From an uncultured Oscillospiraceae bacterium (lineage in GTDB: Bacteria > Bacillota > Clostridia > Oscillospirales > Oscillospiraceae): a stretch of 64,000 nucleotides of DNA. Shown here in pieces: positions 41,196-50,820 of this stretch. The DNA is taken from contig CAJUSG010000005.1 in assembly GCA_910589085.1 (NCBI GenBank), positions 25,746 to 89,745 of the forward strand, given 5' to 3'. Below the pieces are notes generated by a model. The model had not been told where the DNA came from. It was given only the letters and a program-made list of their open reading frames with translations, and did not search any database. Positions within the stretch are counted from its first letter, which is position 1. Each line of letters begins with the position of its first letter. Both the position numbers and the translations under genes were made by a program.

Positions 41196-42143
41196 CTACA
41201 GCTGCAGACCGGCGATGACCTCCTGCAGCTGCCGTGCCGAGACGTCCAGTGCGGATCGCTCCGCCTGGCCCAAGGGGATTTCCAAAATCTTTTCCAATCC
41301 GTTTTTACCCACAATAGACGGGATGCTCAGTGCCACATTTCCCAGGCCATACTCCTGATCCAGCACCACAGAGATGGGCAGCACCGCATGCTCGTCCTTC
41401 ACAATGCACTCGGCAATCCGACCCACCGCCATCGCAATTCCATAGTAGGTGGCGCCCTTGCGCTTGATAATCTCGTTGGCGCTGTCCCGAATTTCCCGGT
41501 ACAGCCGCTCCTTGTCCCCCTGGCTGAGCGCCTTCCCCCGCAGACAGCAGAAGTCGTCCAGATCCAGACCGGACACATTGGCCCCGCTCCACACCGCCAG
41601 CTCGCTGTCCCCGTGCTCCCCCACAATGAAGGCGTGGACATTGCGGCTGTCCACCCGCAGCTCCTCTCCCAGCAGCTGCTTCAGGCGGGCGGTGTCCAGC
41701 ACCGTTCCCGAGCCGATCACCCGCTCTCTGGGATAGCCGGAAAGCCGCTGCGCCGCATACGTCAGCACATCCACCGGGTTGGACACAATGAGCAAAATGC
41801 CCTCAAAGGGACGGGAGGTAATCTCCTTCATAATGCTCTTGAGAATGATGGTGTTTCGCTCAATCAGCTCCAGCCGGGTCTCGCCGGGCCGCTGGTTGAC
41901 CCCCGCCGTGACCACCACCAGGGCACAGTCCGCGATATCCCCGTAATCCCCGGCGGTAATCTCCATTGTGGCGCCGTAGGGCAGGCCGTCGCTCAGGTCC
42001 ATGGCCTCCCCCTCCGCCTTTTCCCGGTTGGCATCCAGCAGCACCAGGCGGGAGAACAGCCCCTGCTGCAGAAACCGGAAGGCGATGGACGCCCCCACAG
42101 AGCCACAGCCCACAATGGCCGCCTTTCTGTAATTCATGGCCAT
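41196..42143 (-). CDS. ldh: L-lactate dehydrogenase
   Basis: A 315-residue NAD-dependent LDH: Rossmann motif VGCGSVGAS near residues 10-18, substrate loop NQRPGETR where Gln (rather than Arg) indicates lactate rather than malate specificity, SNPVDVLTY, and the catalytic His in GEHGDSE. It reduces pyruvate to lactate and recycles NADH. ATG 42143 follows AGGAG by 10 nt; a second ATG 6 nt later is possible. No Trp/fructose-bisphosphate site can be judged by eye. Confidence 0.93.
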   Translation of the reverse strand: MAMNYRKAAIVGCGSVGASIAFRFLQQGLFSRLVLLDANREKAEGEAMDLSDGLPYGATMEITAGDYGDIADCALVVVTAGVNQRPGETRLELIERNTIILKSIMKEITSRPFEGILLIVSNPVDVLTYAAQRLSGYPRERVIGSGTVLDTARLKQLLGEELRVDSRNVHAFIVGEHGDSELAVWSGANVSGLDLDDFCCLRGKALSQGDKERLYREIRDSANEIIKRKGATYYGIAMAVGRIAECIVKDEHAVLPISVVLDQEYGLGNVALSIPSIVGKNGLEKILEIPLGQAERSALDVSARQLQEVIAGLQL

Positions 42144-42262
42144 AACAGATCCGCTCCTTTTCCATAACGTCGGCCTCTCAACACTCACATCCGGGAATAT
42201 GGAGCTTTCAGACCGCGATATCTTCATTGTGGCGGATATGGGACCTGTTTATACGCAGCCGG

Positions 42263-43447
42263 TTATTTTGCCAGGAACTTCAGGGCGGAGGACACCATGA
42301 CCTCCATGCCCACAGGCAGAGCCTCCTCAGCGGGGGCAAAGGAGCCATGGTGGATGGGATAGAGAGGCTTTGACTCATCGTGGCAGCCCAGCCAGAAGAA
42401 GGCACAGGGCACCTCCTTGGAGTAGAAGGAGAAGTCCTCGCCGCCCAGGGAGGAGTACTCGGGAATAATCAGGCCGTCCTCCCCCAGTATATCCACAATG
42501 GAGTCCCGCACAATTTCATACATCTCCGGGTCGTTGACGGTGGGGGAATAGCCGGGCACATACCGGAACTCATAGCTGCCTCCCATCCCCTCAGTTACGC
42601 CCTTGATAATATTTTCGATGCGCCCAGGCATAGTGTCTCTCACATTCAGGTCCAGATTGCGGCAGGTGCCCTCCAGCACCACCTCGTCGGCGACCACATT
42701 GTACCGGGTGCCGCCCCGGATGGTGCCGATGGAGATGACGGTGCTCTTCAGGGGGGAGACATTCCGGGCCACAATGGATTGGAGCGCCGCCACCACATAG
42801 GAGGCGATCATAATGGCGTCGATGCCCTCCTCAGGAGAGCTGCCGCCATGACTGCTCTTGCCCTTCACTGTGATGAAGAAGCGGTCGGAGGCGGCCATCA
42901 TGGGGCCGCTGCGCACCCCGATCTTGCCCACGGGGAAGGTCGGCCAGACGTGCTGGCCAAAAACCGCGTCTACCGTGGGATTTTGCAGAACACCGTCAGC
43001 GATCATCTTCTTGGCGCCGCTGTCAGCCGCGTTCTCCTCGGAGGGCTGAAAAATCAGCTTGACCGTGCCGTTAAAGGTGTCCTTCAGCTCGTTGAGCACA
43101 TAGGCCGCCCCCAGCAGCATGGCCGTGTGGGTATCGTGGCCGCAGGAATGGGCCATGCCGGGGTTGAGCGAGGTACACGCCAGCCCTGTGCTCTCGGTGA
43201 GCTGGAGGGCATCCATATCCGCCCGCAGCCCGACGCACTTGCCAGGTCCCGCACCCTGAATCAGAGCGGTTACGCCGTAGCCGCCCACATGCTCCGTGGG
43301 TTCCAGTCCCATGTCCCGCAGGACCTGGGCCACATAGGCGGAGGTCTCCTTCTCCTGTCCGCTGGGCTCCGGATGCTGATGGAGCCAGAAGCGGTGCTCC
43401 TTCACCTGTTCCCAATACTTATCAATGATACCGCGCAGTTCAGACAT
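42263..43447 (-). CDS. M20D amidohydrolase (hippurate/indole-acetyl-amino-acid hydrolase type)
   Basis: A 394-residue metallo-aminoacylase. The segments LHQHPEPSGQE, GLRADMDALQL and AHSCGHDTHTAMLLG supply metal ligands, LIFQPSEENA the catalytic Glu region, and SSLGGEDFSFY a further ligand. Members remove acyl or aryl groups from amino acids. GGAGG is 8 nt before ATG 43447. It is the last of three M20-type genes in a row reading away from an AbgT transporter. Confidence 0.9.
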   Translation of the reverse strand: MSELRGIIDKYWEQVKEHRFWLHQHPEPSGQEKETSAYVAQVLRDMGLEPTEHVGGYGVTALIQGAGPGKCVGLRADMDALQLTESTGLACTSLNPGMAHSCGHDTHTAMLLGAAYVLNELKDTFNGTVKLIFQPSEENAADSGAKKMIADGVLQNPTVDAVFGQHVWPTFPVGKIGVRSGPMMAASDRFFITVKGKSSHGGSSPEEGIDAIMIASYVVAALQSIVARNVSPLKSTVISIGTIRGGTRYNVVADEVVLEGTCRNLDLNVRDTMPGRIENIIKGVTEGMGGSYEFRYVPGYSPTVNDPEMYEIVRDSIVDILGEDGLIIPEYSSLGGEDFSFYSKEVPCAFFWLGCHDESKPLYPIHHGSFAPAEEALPVGMEVMVSSALKFLAK

Positions 43448-43553
43448 ATAAAATGCCTCCTCAATATTTTTGATTGGGGCCCGGTCTCCGGCCGGACCAA
43501 TGGAAGGGCGGGCCCAGGGGCCCGCCCCACACAGTTCCTGATCCGCAGCTTGT

Positions 43554-44861
43554 CTATTTTTTCCAGTCTCCGGCCGCCAGGGCCAGTTTGACAAAAATCC
43601 GCGCCGCCAGAGGGATGACCCGCTCATCCACATCGAAATAGTCGTTGTGGTGGGGAGCGGCAAGGGGCATACCAAAGACCAGCTCAATCACCTGGCCGCC
43701 GTGCTCCTGCACGTCCCGCATCATAGTGGTGACATCCTCGCCGCCGCCGAAGTTGATATCCCGCAGGATGTTGTCTACCCCTTCCATCTGGGACAGCACC
43801 TCAATGGTATGATCCACCAGAGGCTCATCGCAGACAATACAGCCCGCCGAGCCCATAAACCTGGTCTCGAGGGTACAGCCGTACATGTCCGCCGCCGCCT
43901 GACACACCCGCTTGGCCTCTGCCTCCATGTACTCGTTGATCTCGGTGGTACTGCCCCGGGTCTCGATGGTCAGCTCCGCCTCAGCGGGGATCACGTTGCG
44001 GCCCGTGCCCCCGTGGAAGGTGCCCACGTTGATGCGGCTGCTCCCCTCGTGGTGGCGAGAGATGGACAGCATACCCAGAGTAGCGGCGGCTGCGGCGGCA
44101 ATGGCATTGCGTCCCCGTTCCGGCGCTGCGGCGTGGGAGGCGACACCGTGAAACATGGCGTCGAACTTGGTGCTGGCCAGGAAGCCGTGGCCTCCGGCGG
44201 CTACGGTGCCTACCACCAGCCCGTCCAGCAGGCCCACATGTCCGCCGAAGAAGTAGTCGCAGCTGGAAAAATGCCCCGCAGCGGTGAGGCTGGCCGCTCC
44301 CCGCAGGCCCTCCTCGCCGGGCTGGAAGACCAGCAACACCTTGCCCCGCAGCTGTTCCCGGCAGGCGCACAGCGCCTTGGCCACACCCACGCCGATGGCG
44401 GCATGGGCGTCATGGCCGCAGGCGTGCATACATTTGGCGTGGGTGGAGCGGAAGCCCAAGGCACAGGGGGGATGCCTGGAGTCGTCGGCCTCCTCCACGT
44501 CGTTGCAGTCGATATCCACCCGGATGCCCACGGTGGGACCGGGGAGCGCCCCCTCAATAACGGTGAGGCAGCCGGTGTAGCCCCCCTTCATGGCCTCCAC
44601 CAGGTCGGGGCGGTCCGTCTCCTCCATGGCCCGCTGCCAGCAGGCCTCCAGGACCGCCTCCTTGGGCAGGCCGAACATCTTCTCCCGCACATGGATGGAG
44701 GGTCCGTACTGAACGGTAAGCCCCAGCTTCTCCAGCTCGTCAATAATCCGGGCGGTGGTGCGGAACTCCGTCCAGCCCGGCTCCGGGTGCTTGTGGAAAT
44801 CCCGGCGCAGTTGGATCATCTCCTGGCCCAGGGCTTCAAAATCAATTTTGTCAAATGTCAT
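43554..44861 (-). CDS. M20D amidohydrolase, AbgA-like
   Basis: A 435-residue amidohydrolase. FHKHPEPGWTEFRTT, VDIDCNDVEEADD, MHACGHDAHAAIG, LVFQPGEEGLRGA and INFGGGEDVTTMMR are the metal and catalytic segments. Length and the VDIDCND-type motif resemble the AbgA subunit of p-aminobenzoyl-glutamate hydrolase. The AbgT-type transporter at 47007 and two other M20 genes support that use, though the real substrate may be another acyl amino acid. It sits 10 nt after the M20 gene at 44872. Confidence 0.87.
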   Translation of the reverse strand: MTFDKIDFEALGQEMIQLRRDFHKHPEPGWTEFRTTARIIDELEKLGLTVQYGPSIHVREKMFGLPKEAVLEACWQRAMEETDRPDLVEAMKGGYTGCLTVIEGALPGPTVGIRVDIDCNDVEEADDSRHPPCALGFRSTHAKCMHACGHDAHAAIGVGVAKALCACREQLRGKVLLVFQPGEEGLRGAASLTAAGHFSSCDYFFGGHVGLLDGLVVGTVAAGGHGFLASTKFDAMFHGVASHAAAPERGRNAIAAAAAATLGMLSISRHHEGSSRINVGTFHGGTGRNVIPAEAELTIETRGSTTEINEYMEAEAKRVCQAAADMYGCTLETRFMGSAGCIVCDEPLVDHTIEVLSQMEGVDNILRDINFGGGEDVTTMMRDVQEHGGQVIELVFGMPLAAPHHNDYFDVDERVIPLAARIFVKLALAAGDWKK

Positions 44862-44871
44862 GGCCGCCGCC

Positions 44872-45978
44872 TCACATAGTCAACAGAGCCAGGACTACTC
44901 GTGCAGTATCGTTCAGGTCCTGAACTTTCAGACATTCTTCGGTAGTATGTACCTTGGTCATGCCAGTGCCCAATACCACCGTCTCTATACCTTTCAGATT
45001 ATAAACGTTGGCATCGCTGCCGCCGCCGCCCAAGGCAGTGTGCGGAGTGTGGCCCGCCTTCTCGATCGCTTGGGCAATGAGCTTCACCGTCTCACTGTCC
45101 TCAGCCACGTTGTAGGCCACGTAGTTAGTCATAGGGTTGTACTCCAGGGTAGCTCCAGCCTCATCACAAGCCTCCTGAAGACATTGGTGGATGTGTTCGG
45201 CATGAGCGTTGAGCTTATCTGCATTACGGCTGCGGACCTCTGCAATGATTGAGCAGCGATCAGGGACGATATTAGTGGGGTACTCGGCCTTGATGGAACC
45301 AATGTTGCAGGTAGTCTCCTCATCAATGCGCAGCAAATTCATTTTGGCTATGGCTTTGGACATCACCTGAATGGCGCTAATGCCGTCCTCCGGAGCCAGA
45401 CCGGCGTGAGACCGGCGCCCCACCACATCGGCAAAAATTTTGGTCTGGCCAGGGCCGCCAATCACAATCTTGCCCACGTCGCCGCTGGAATCAAAAACAT
45501 AAGCCCGCTTGCACTTGAGCTGAGAGCAGTCGAAGGCTTTGGCCCCTCGCATGCCGCCCTCTTCGCCAATGGAGAAAATGAGATCCGCCGGACGGTGGGG
45601 CAGATTGTTCTCCAAAATCACCCGTACAGCCTCCAGAATAGCGCAGATGCCGCTCTTGTCATCACCGCCCAGGATGGTGGTGCCATCGGAGTAGATCACA
45701 CCGTCTTTGATCTGTGGCTTGATACCGATGCCAGGGACTACAGTGTCCATGTGAGCACTGAGACCGACGGCCTCCCCCTCTCCGGGCAGGTGGGCAAAAA
45801 CGTTGAAGCCGTTGGAATTGTAGGTCTTACCCGCCTCATCGGTGATGGGCTCCAGCCCCATCTCCTTGAGTACCTGGCACAGACGCTCACCCATAGCCTT
45901 CTCGTTGCAGCTTTCACTGTCAATCTGTATAAACTCCAAAAATTCTTTCAGCAGCCTCTCTTCATTAATATTGCTCAT
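44872..45978 (-). CDS. M20 metallopeptidase (PepT-like)
   Basis: A 368-residue zinc peptidase like tripeptidase T and its relatives. LSAHMDTVVPG is the first ligand motif, GGDDKSGICAI the bridging Asp, and SIGEEGGMRGA the catalytic Glu. ATG 45978 follows AAAGGAG. The gene looks less GC-biased than both neighbours, perhaps a more recent acquisition. It heads the three-gene M20 run and probably trims short peptides or conjugates brought in by the AbgT-like carrier. Confidence 0.88.
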   Translation of the reverse strand: MSNINEERLLKEFLEFIQIDSESCNEKAMGERLCQVLKEMGLEPITDEAGKTYNSNGFNVFAHLPGEGEAVGLSAHMDTVVPGIGIKPQIKDGVIYSDGTTILGGDDKSGICAILEAVRVILENNLPHRPADLIFSIGEEGGMRGAKAFDCSQLKCKRAYVFDSSGDVGKIVIGGPGQTKIFADVVGRRSHAGLAPEDGISAIQVMSKAIAKMNLLRIDEETTCNIGSIKAEYPTNIVPDRCSIIAEVRSRNADKLNAHAEHIHQCLQEACDEAGATLEYNPMTNYVAYNVAEDSETVKLIAQAIEKAGHTPHTALGGGGSDANVYNLKGIETVVLGTGMTKVHTTEECLKVQDLNDTARVVLALLTM

Positions 45979-46053
45979 TGGGGGATTTCTCCTTTCAATA
46001 TTATAAATAATTCTATCGCGGCATCCACCGCGCAGGTCCACAAAGCCCCTCGG

Positions 46054-46716
46054 TCAGCCCTTCCCCGGTCCATTCTGAAAAGAGCCCTCCAGCGCCCGCT
46101 TCACGCCCGGCAGATCAATCGCCGGCAGCTTTTTCTGCTTTTTGCGCCACTTGCCCAAGTCCTGCCGGACCACAGCGCAGTCCACCCCCCGCAGCTCCAG
46201 CCGGGGACGGCCGTAGACATCCGCAAACAGGACCAGCTTTTCTACCGGCACATGACCCAGTCCCGCCCGGCTCAGCACCCGGTTGATTACCACAATCTGC
46301 TCATCCATATCGTCCAGGGGGTTGGGCTCCTGCCGCACGTCCTTATTAAAGGCCAGCGTCCAGTATTTGGAGGAGGCGCTGCCAGAGACCTCCAGTCCGA
46401 AGTGATAAACCCGGACCACATAGACCCCCTCCCGGGCGGCATAAATCATAGGGCTGACACAGCGGCCCCGCTGAGAGACCACCGTTACATTTTGATAGAC
46501 CTGAGCGCCCACACCGCCGATTCCCCGCAGCTTTTTGGCCATCCGGGCGGCGGTGCCCTCTGGCGTGCGGCGCTTTGCCAAAAACCTTACCGCCGCCCAC
46601 AGGGCCACCGCGCCCAGGACGAGCAGTCCGCCGAAAAACAGGTAATCCTCAAGAGTGTACAGCTTCCAGAGGGTAACTCCCTCCGGATTAAAAAAGTTGT
46701 TGATAATTTCTGACAT
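46054..46716 (-). CDS. Membrane-anchored NERD-like domain protein
   Basis: A 220-residue protein. One helix at about 26-48 (YLFFGGLLVLGAVALWAAVRF) anchors it, followed by a basic stretch and a cytoplasmic domain. The order VYQNVTVVSQRG, YAAREGVYVVRVYHFGLEVSG, YWTLAF, NPLDDMDEQIVVINRVL and VEKLVLFADVYGRPRLEL follows the nuclease-related NERD layout, but the usual Glu-x-Lys catalytic pair reads VRVYH, so nuclease activity is doubtful. GGAGGAATT precedes ATG 46716. Role unknown; it lies between the M20 genes and the AbgT gene. Confidence 0.6.
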   Translation of the reverse strand: MSEIINNFFNPEGVTLWKLYTLEDYLFFGGLLVLGAVALWAAVRFLAKRRTPEGTAARMAKKLRGIGGVGAQVYQNVTVVSQRGRCVSPMIYAAREGVYVVRVYHFGLEVSGSASSKYWTLAFNKDVRQEPNPLDDMDEQIVVINRVLSRAGLGHVPVEKLVLFADVYGRPRLELRGVDCAVVRQDLGKWRKKQKKLPAIDLPGVKRALEGSFQNGPGKG

Positions 46717-46885
46717 AATTCCTCCATCGTAGGGCACACATGCCGCTTGTTTATTAGAATATCACAAACAACAGGAAAAGAAAAGACAGGAAAATGACAT
46801 TTGTGCAAACAACTGATTTTACCCCGGAGTATTTTGTACATTATTAACATTTTTTTAACAGCCCACGTTTTTTTCACCAGCATGC

Positions 46886-46914
46886 TTGATTTTGCACAAA
46901 AAATGTGTTACCAT
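46886..46914 (+). promoter_or_regulatory. Possible promoter of abgT-like gene
   Basis: TTGATT 46886-46891 and TACCAT 46909-46914, 17 bp apart, about 90 bp before the start codon. The region 46717-47006 is AT-rich and otherwise shows no gene. Confidence 0.45.
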
Positions 46915-47006
46915 ATCCTTCGAAAGTATATACTTCGCTGTAATCTTTTTTGGGGAGAGAGGAGACACGGAGGGTATACGAAATTTTTCTTTATAGGAGG
47001 AATACT

Positions 47007-48581
47007 ATGCCTGACACTACCCTGACCAAAAAGACATGGCTGGATAAGTTCCTGGACGGACTTGAGCGTGTCTGCAACAAGCTGCCGCCCCCGGCAATCA
47101 TGTTCATCTATCTGTTTGTGATTGTCGCGGTCATCAGCGCAATTCTCAGCTTCATGGGCGTCTCTGCCGTCAACCCCTCCACCGACGAGGTGGTCGCGAT
47201 TCAGAATCCCATCTCCAGCGCCGGCCTGATCTGGCTGCTTGAAAACATGCTCAAGAACTTCACCGGCTTCGCCCCCCTGGGCCTGGTTATCACCATGACC
47301 CTGGCCATCGGCATGTGCGAGGAGTCTGGCCTGATTATGGCCCTGCTCCAGGATAAGCTGCGCAATGTTCCCCCCGTGATCCTGCCCTTCGTGGTGGCCT
47401 TCGTAGGTACCGTGGGCAACCTGGCCTCCGATACCGCCATGGTCGTCATTCCCCCCATCGCCGCCATCCTATACATCGGCGCCGGCAAGCACCCCCTGGC
47501 CGGTATGATCTGCGGCTACGCCGGCGCTCAGGCCGGCTTCTCCGCCAACCTGATGATCGCCGGCACTGATGCCCTGCTACAGGGCATCACCAACACTGTG
47601 TTGGACGGCTTCCTGGGCGAGGGCGTCTATCATGTGGATACCACCTGTAACTGGTACTTCATGATCGCCTCCACCTTCCTGTGCTCCATCGTCATCGGCG
47701 CCGTGTGTAACCTGGTGGTCGATAAGCGCTTCGGCAAGTATGATATGTCCAAGAGCACCGTAGAGGTCAAGCTGGAGGACATTTCTGCTGTCGAGAAGAA
47801 GGGTCTGGGCCTGGCCGGTCTGGCTCTGCTGGTCTACATCGCTCTGGTCCTGGTCGGCTTCTTCTTCGGCCCCCTGGCCCTGATCGACGACGAGGGCAAG
47901 CGTCAGCTGGTTAAGTCCCCCCTGCTGTCCAACCTGATCCCCGTTCTGTTCTTCTTCTTCGCGATCCCCGGTCTGGTCTACGGCTTCTACACCAAGAAGT
48001 TCAAGAGCTCCCGGGACGTGAACAAGGCCATGACCCACCAGATGGAGCTGATGGGCAGCTACGTCGCTTTCTGCTTCTTCTGCGGTCAGTTCAACGCCCT
48101 GTTCAACTGGACCAAGATCGGCACCGTGTTCGCCATCTCCGGTGCCAACGTCCTGAACGGCGCCGGCTTCACCGGTTTCCCCATGCTGGTCTGCATCATC
48201 CTGCTCACCGGCTTCGTCAACCTGCTGGTGCCCTCCGGCTCCGCCAAGTGGGCCATCCTGGCTCCTGTATTCATCCCCATGCTGATGATGCTGGGCTATC
48301 ACCCCGGTTTCATCCAGCTGCTGTACCGTCTGGGCGACTCCCCGACGAACGCTTTCACCCCGCTGTCCTCCTACATCTGGGTTACCTTGGGCGTGGCTCA
48401 GGCCAAGTACGACAAGGACGCCAAAATCGGCACCCTGGCCGCCGGCCTGTTCCCCATCGCCATCGTGCTGCAGATCGCCTGGATTATCTTCCTGGGCCTC
48501 TACATGCTCGTCGGCTTCCCCATTGGCCCGGGCGTTGGCGTCGCCCTTCCCGCCGAGCTGTCTCACATCGCTATCAGCTGA
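47007..48581 (+). CDS. AbgT-family transporter
   Basis: A 524-residue membrane carrier with about 11-12 helices. GLVITMTLAIGMCEESGLI, VGTVGNLASDTAMVVIPP, AGAQAGFSANLMIAGTDAL and the C-terminal VPSGSAKWAILAPVFIPM motifs are those of the AbgT family, which imports p-aminobenzoyl-glutamate or exports sulfonamides. AGGAGGAAT precedes ATG 47007. Three M20 hydrolase genes face the other way just upstream, the usual partner set for uptake and cleavage of such conjugates. Codon usage is strongly biased, suggesting high expression. Confidence 0.92.
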   Translation: MPDTTLTKKTWLDKFLDGLERVCNKLPPPAIMFIYLFVIVAVISAILSFMGVSAVNPSTDEVVAIQNPISSAGLIWLLENMLKNFTGFAPLGLVITMTLAIGMCEESGLIMALLQDKLRNVPPVILPFVVAFVGTVGNLASDTAMVVIPPIAAILYIGAGKHPLAGMICGYAGAQAGFSANLMIAGTDALLQGITNTVLDGFLGEGVYHVDTTCNWYFMIASTFLCSIVIGAVCNLVVDKRFGKYDMSKSTVEVKLEDISAVEKKGLGLAGLALLVYIALVLVGFFFGPLALIDDEGKRQLVKSPLLSNLIPVLFFFFAIPGLVYGFYTKKFKSSRDVNKAMTHQMELMGSYVAFCFFCGQFNALFNWTKIGTVFAISGANVLNGAGFTGFPMLVCIILLTGFVNLLVPSGSAKWAILAPVFIPMLMMLGYHPGFIQLLYRLGDSPTNAFTPLSSYIWVTLGVAQAKYDKDAKIGTLAAGLFPIAIVLQIAWIIFLGLYMLVGFPIGPGVGVALPAELSHIAIS

Positions 48582-48597
48582 TTCTATCTGATATTGC

Positions 48598-48628
48598 AAA
48601 GGGGCTGTCCTTCGGGACAGCCCTTTTC
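48598..48628 (+). terminator. Terminator of abgT-like gene
   Basis: AAAGGGGCTGTCC and GGACAGCCCTTTT close a TTCG tetraloop, followed by TTTTC. Confidence 0.9.
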
Positions 48629-48717
48629 TATGCTCCAACGGCAGCCTCACCGCCCTGCTACCTGCATAGTACCCCATCACAGGACGGCCAGCTCCATCAT
48701 TTTACCGGTAAATAAAT

Positions 48718-48750
48718 ACCCCCGGCAGAGAGCCAGACGCTCCGCCGGGG
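48718..48750 (-). terminator. Terminator of TRAP permease gene
   Basis: On the minus strand CCCCGGCGGAGCG pairs with the CTCTGCCGGGG side, followed by TATTTATTT. Confidence 0.65.
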
Positions 48751-48764
48751 TTGAGAATTTTTAC

Positions 48765-50771
48765 TTATGCGGTTTTTTTCGCGCCCATACGCTGGAACAC
48801 GATCACGCCGCCTACCACAACCAGACCCACAACATCGCTGATGTGATCGGGGATCATCATGCACAGGCCGCCCGCCGCCATCAGGACACGGAACAGCGGA
48901 TTGATGGGCCGGTACAAGAAGCCGTTCAGGGCCGTCGCAATTCCAAACAGTCCAATCAGGGAGGTAACAACGATCAGCACGGACTCAATAATCTTCACCG
49001 CCATAGTGGCGTCCGCAGCAAACTCAAAGAGCATCACCGGACTGAAGGCGAAGATATAGGGCACTACGAAAGCGGCGATCGCCAGCCGGGTGGCGTTAAG
49101 GGCCGTTTTCATGGGGGGAGCCTTGGCGATGGCGGAGCCGGCGTAGGCAGCCAGAGCCACAGGCGGGGTGATATCGGCCACAATGCCGAAGTAGAACACG
49201 AAGAAGTAGGCAGCCACAGGCACAATGCCGATGCGCTTATCCATCAGGATGGGGGCGCAGGTGGAGGCCATAATGCAGAAGTTCGCGGTGGTGGGAACGC
49301 CCATGCCCAAAATAATACAGCAGATCATGGTGAGGAACAGGGCAATAATGGGCATACCGCCGGAAACCTTAACGATAGCGGTAATCAGCTGGGAGGCCAG
49401 ACCGGTGGTGGTGATACATCCGGCCACCAGACCGGCCATGGCGCAGGCCACAGCCACGGTGACGGTGCTCTTGCCGCCGGCCTCCAGGGCATCCAGGAAC
49501 TTGTTAACGGTAAACTTCTCAGCGGGGTCATCAATGTTCATGCTCTTATTGACCACGTTATTGATGAGGCCCACAATGATCGTGACCAGGATGGCGATGG
49601 CCGCGGAGACCTGCATGGTGCGGGCCTGGGAGGACACCAGCACCACAAGCACCACCAGGGGCAGCAACAGGTAAATCTTGGGCAGCAGCTTGCTGAACTT
49701 GGGCAGCTCCTCCTTGGGGATTCCCCTCAAGCCCAGCTTCTTGGCCTCCAGATGGACGGCAATGTAGATGCCGGTGAAGTAGAGCACAGCGGGCAGGATG
49801 GCCTTCAGGGCCACATCCCGGTAGGGGATGCCCATGTACTCGGACATGAGGAAGGCGGCGGCACCCATAATGGGTGGCATGATCTGACCGCCGGTAGAGG
49901 CAGCCGCCTCCACCGCGCCGGCAAATTCACCCTTGTAGCCGGTACGCTTCATCATCGGGATGGTGACGGAGCCGGTGGTCACGGTGTTGCCCACAGAGGA
50001 GCCGGACACCATGCCGCACAGGGCGGAGGAAATGACAGCCACCTTCGCCGGACCGCCGGCGGAGGAGCCGGCCACACAGTTGGCCAGGCTGATAAAGAAG
50101 TTGGAAATTCCGGTGCGCTCCAAAAATGCGCCGAAGATGATAAATACCACAATGTACTTCTGGCACACATTGATGGGGGTGCCCATCACGCCGCTGGTAG
50201 TGAAAAACAGGTCATAGACCACCTTGCCGAACCGGGTTGTGGCAAAGGTGTACACCAGCAGGGCGCCCAGCACACACAGGATGGGGATACCCACGCTGCG
50301 GCGGCACAGCTCCATCAGGGCCAGAATGCCGATGATCGCCAGCACCACCCACTTGGTCTCTTTTGTCACACGGCTGGCCATCTGGATCACCGTGTTGGCG
50401 TTGGCCGCGAAGTAGAAGAAGGGGAACGCGCCCACCACCATGATGGCGATGTCGTAAACGGGGATATAGTTGGCCCGGGTAATGCCCTTCTTAATGGGAT
50501 AATGCAGATAGCCCATGATGAGAATCAGGCCCACAAAAATATTCAGCTTCTGCTCAGGCAGAGTGGGCCAGCCCTTCAGGGTGGAGAAGATGCACCAGCA
50601 CGAGAAGGCAATGCCCAGTATTTTGATGAACAGGGCAGGCTTTCCCGTCCAGATGCGGGTGTTGGATTCCCGGTCATACTTTTTCATGACCGCTTCGACA
50701 TCGGCCGCACTACCGGTTCCGCTGTCATCCAGGATAGGCTCTGTGTTCAGCTTTTTTTCATTTTGGTCCAT
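48765..50771 (-). CDS. TRAP transporter fused permease (4TM/12TM, TAXI type)
   Basis: A 668-residue fusion of small and large TRAP permease domains, as found with TAXI binding proteins. It begins with a charged cytoplasmic tail, then about 16-18 helices. Motifs include FGAFLERTGISNFFISLANCV-like, here FLERTGISNFFISLA, SSALCGMVSGSSVGNTVTTG, GGQIMPPIMGAAAFLM and MGVPTTANFCIMAS. ATG 50771 follows AGGAGAACC. It lies downstream of its binding protein; tandem hairpins between them probably tune expression. The substrate of TAXI systems is often glutamate/glutamine or other dicarboxylates, unproved here. Confidence 0.92.
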   Translation of the reverse strand: MDQNEKKLNTEPILDDSGTGSAADVEAVMKKYDRESNTRIWTGKPALFIKILGIAFSCWCIFSTLKGWPTLPEQKLNIFVGLILIMGYLHYPIKKGITRANYIPVYDIAIMVVGAFPFFYFAANANTVIQMASRVTKETKWVVLAIIGILALMELCRRSVGIPILCVLGALLVYTFATTRFGKVVYDLFFTTSGVMGTPINVCQKYIVVFIIFGAFLERTGISNFFISLANCVAGSSAGGPAKVAVISSALCGMVSGSSVGNTVTTGSVTIPMMKRTGYKGEFAGAVEAAASTGGQIMPPIMGAAAFLMSEYMGIPYRDVALKAILPAVLYFTGIYIAVHLEAKKLGLRGIPKEELPKFSKLLPKIYLLLPLVVLVVLVSSQARTMQVSAAIAILVTIIVGLINNVVNKSMNIDDPAEKFTVNKFLDALEAGGKSTVTVAVACAMAGLVAGCITTTGLASQLITAIVKVSGGMPIIALFLTMICCIILGMGVPTTANFCIMASTCAPILMDKRIGIVPVAAYFFVFYFGIVADITPPVALAAYAGSAIAKAPPMKTALNATRLAIAAFVVPYIFAFSPVMLFEFAADATMAVKIIESVLIVVTSLIGLFGIATALNGFLYRPINPLFRVLMAAGGLCMMIPDHISDVVGLVVVGGVIVFQRMGAKKTA

Positions 50772-50820
50772 AGAGGTTCTCCTTTCTCCTTTTTCTGACT
50801 CCGCAGAGAATCGCGAAGCA

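Noticed and set aside
46728..46760. GTAGGGC at about 46729, possible further repeat copy
   Set aside because: There is no second arm and no hairpin; probably chance or an eroded end.
48594..50798. 734-codon plus-strand open frame under the TRAP permease
   Set aside because: Gly/His/Asp-rich shadow translation opposite a clear TRAP permease.
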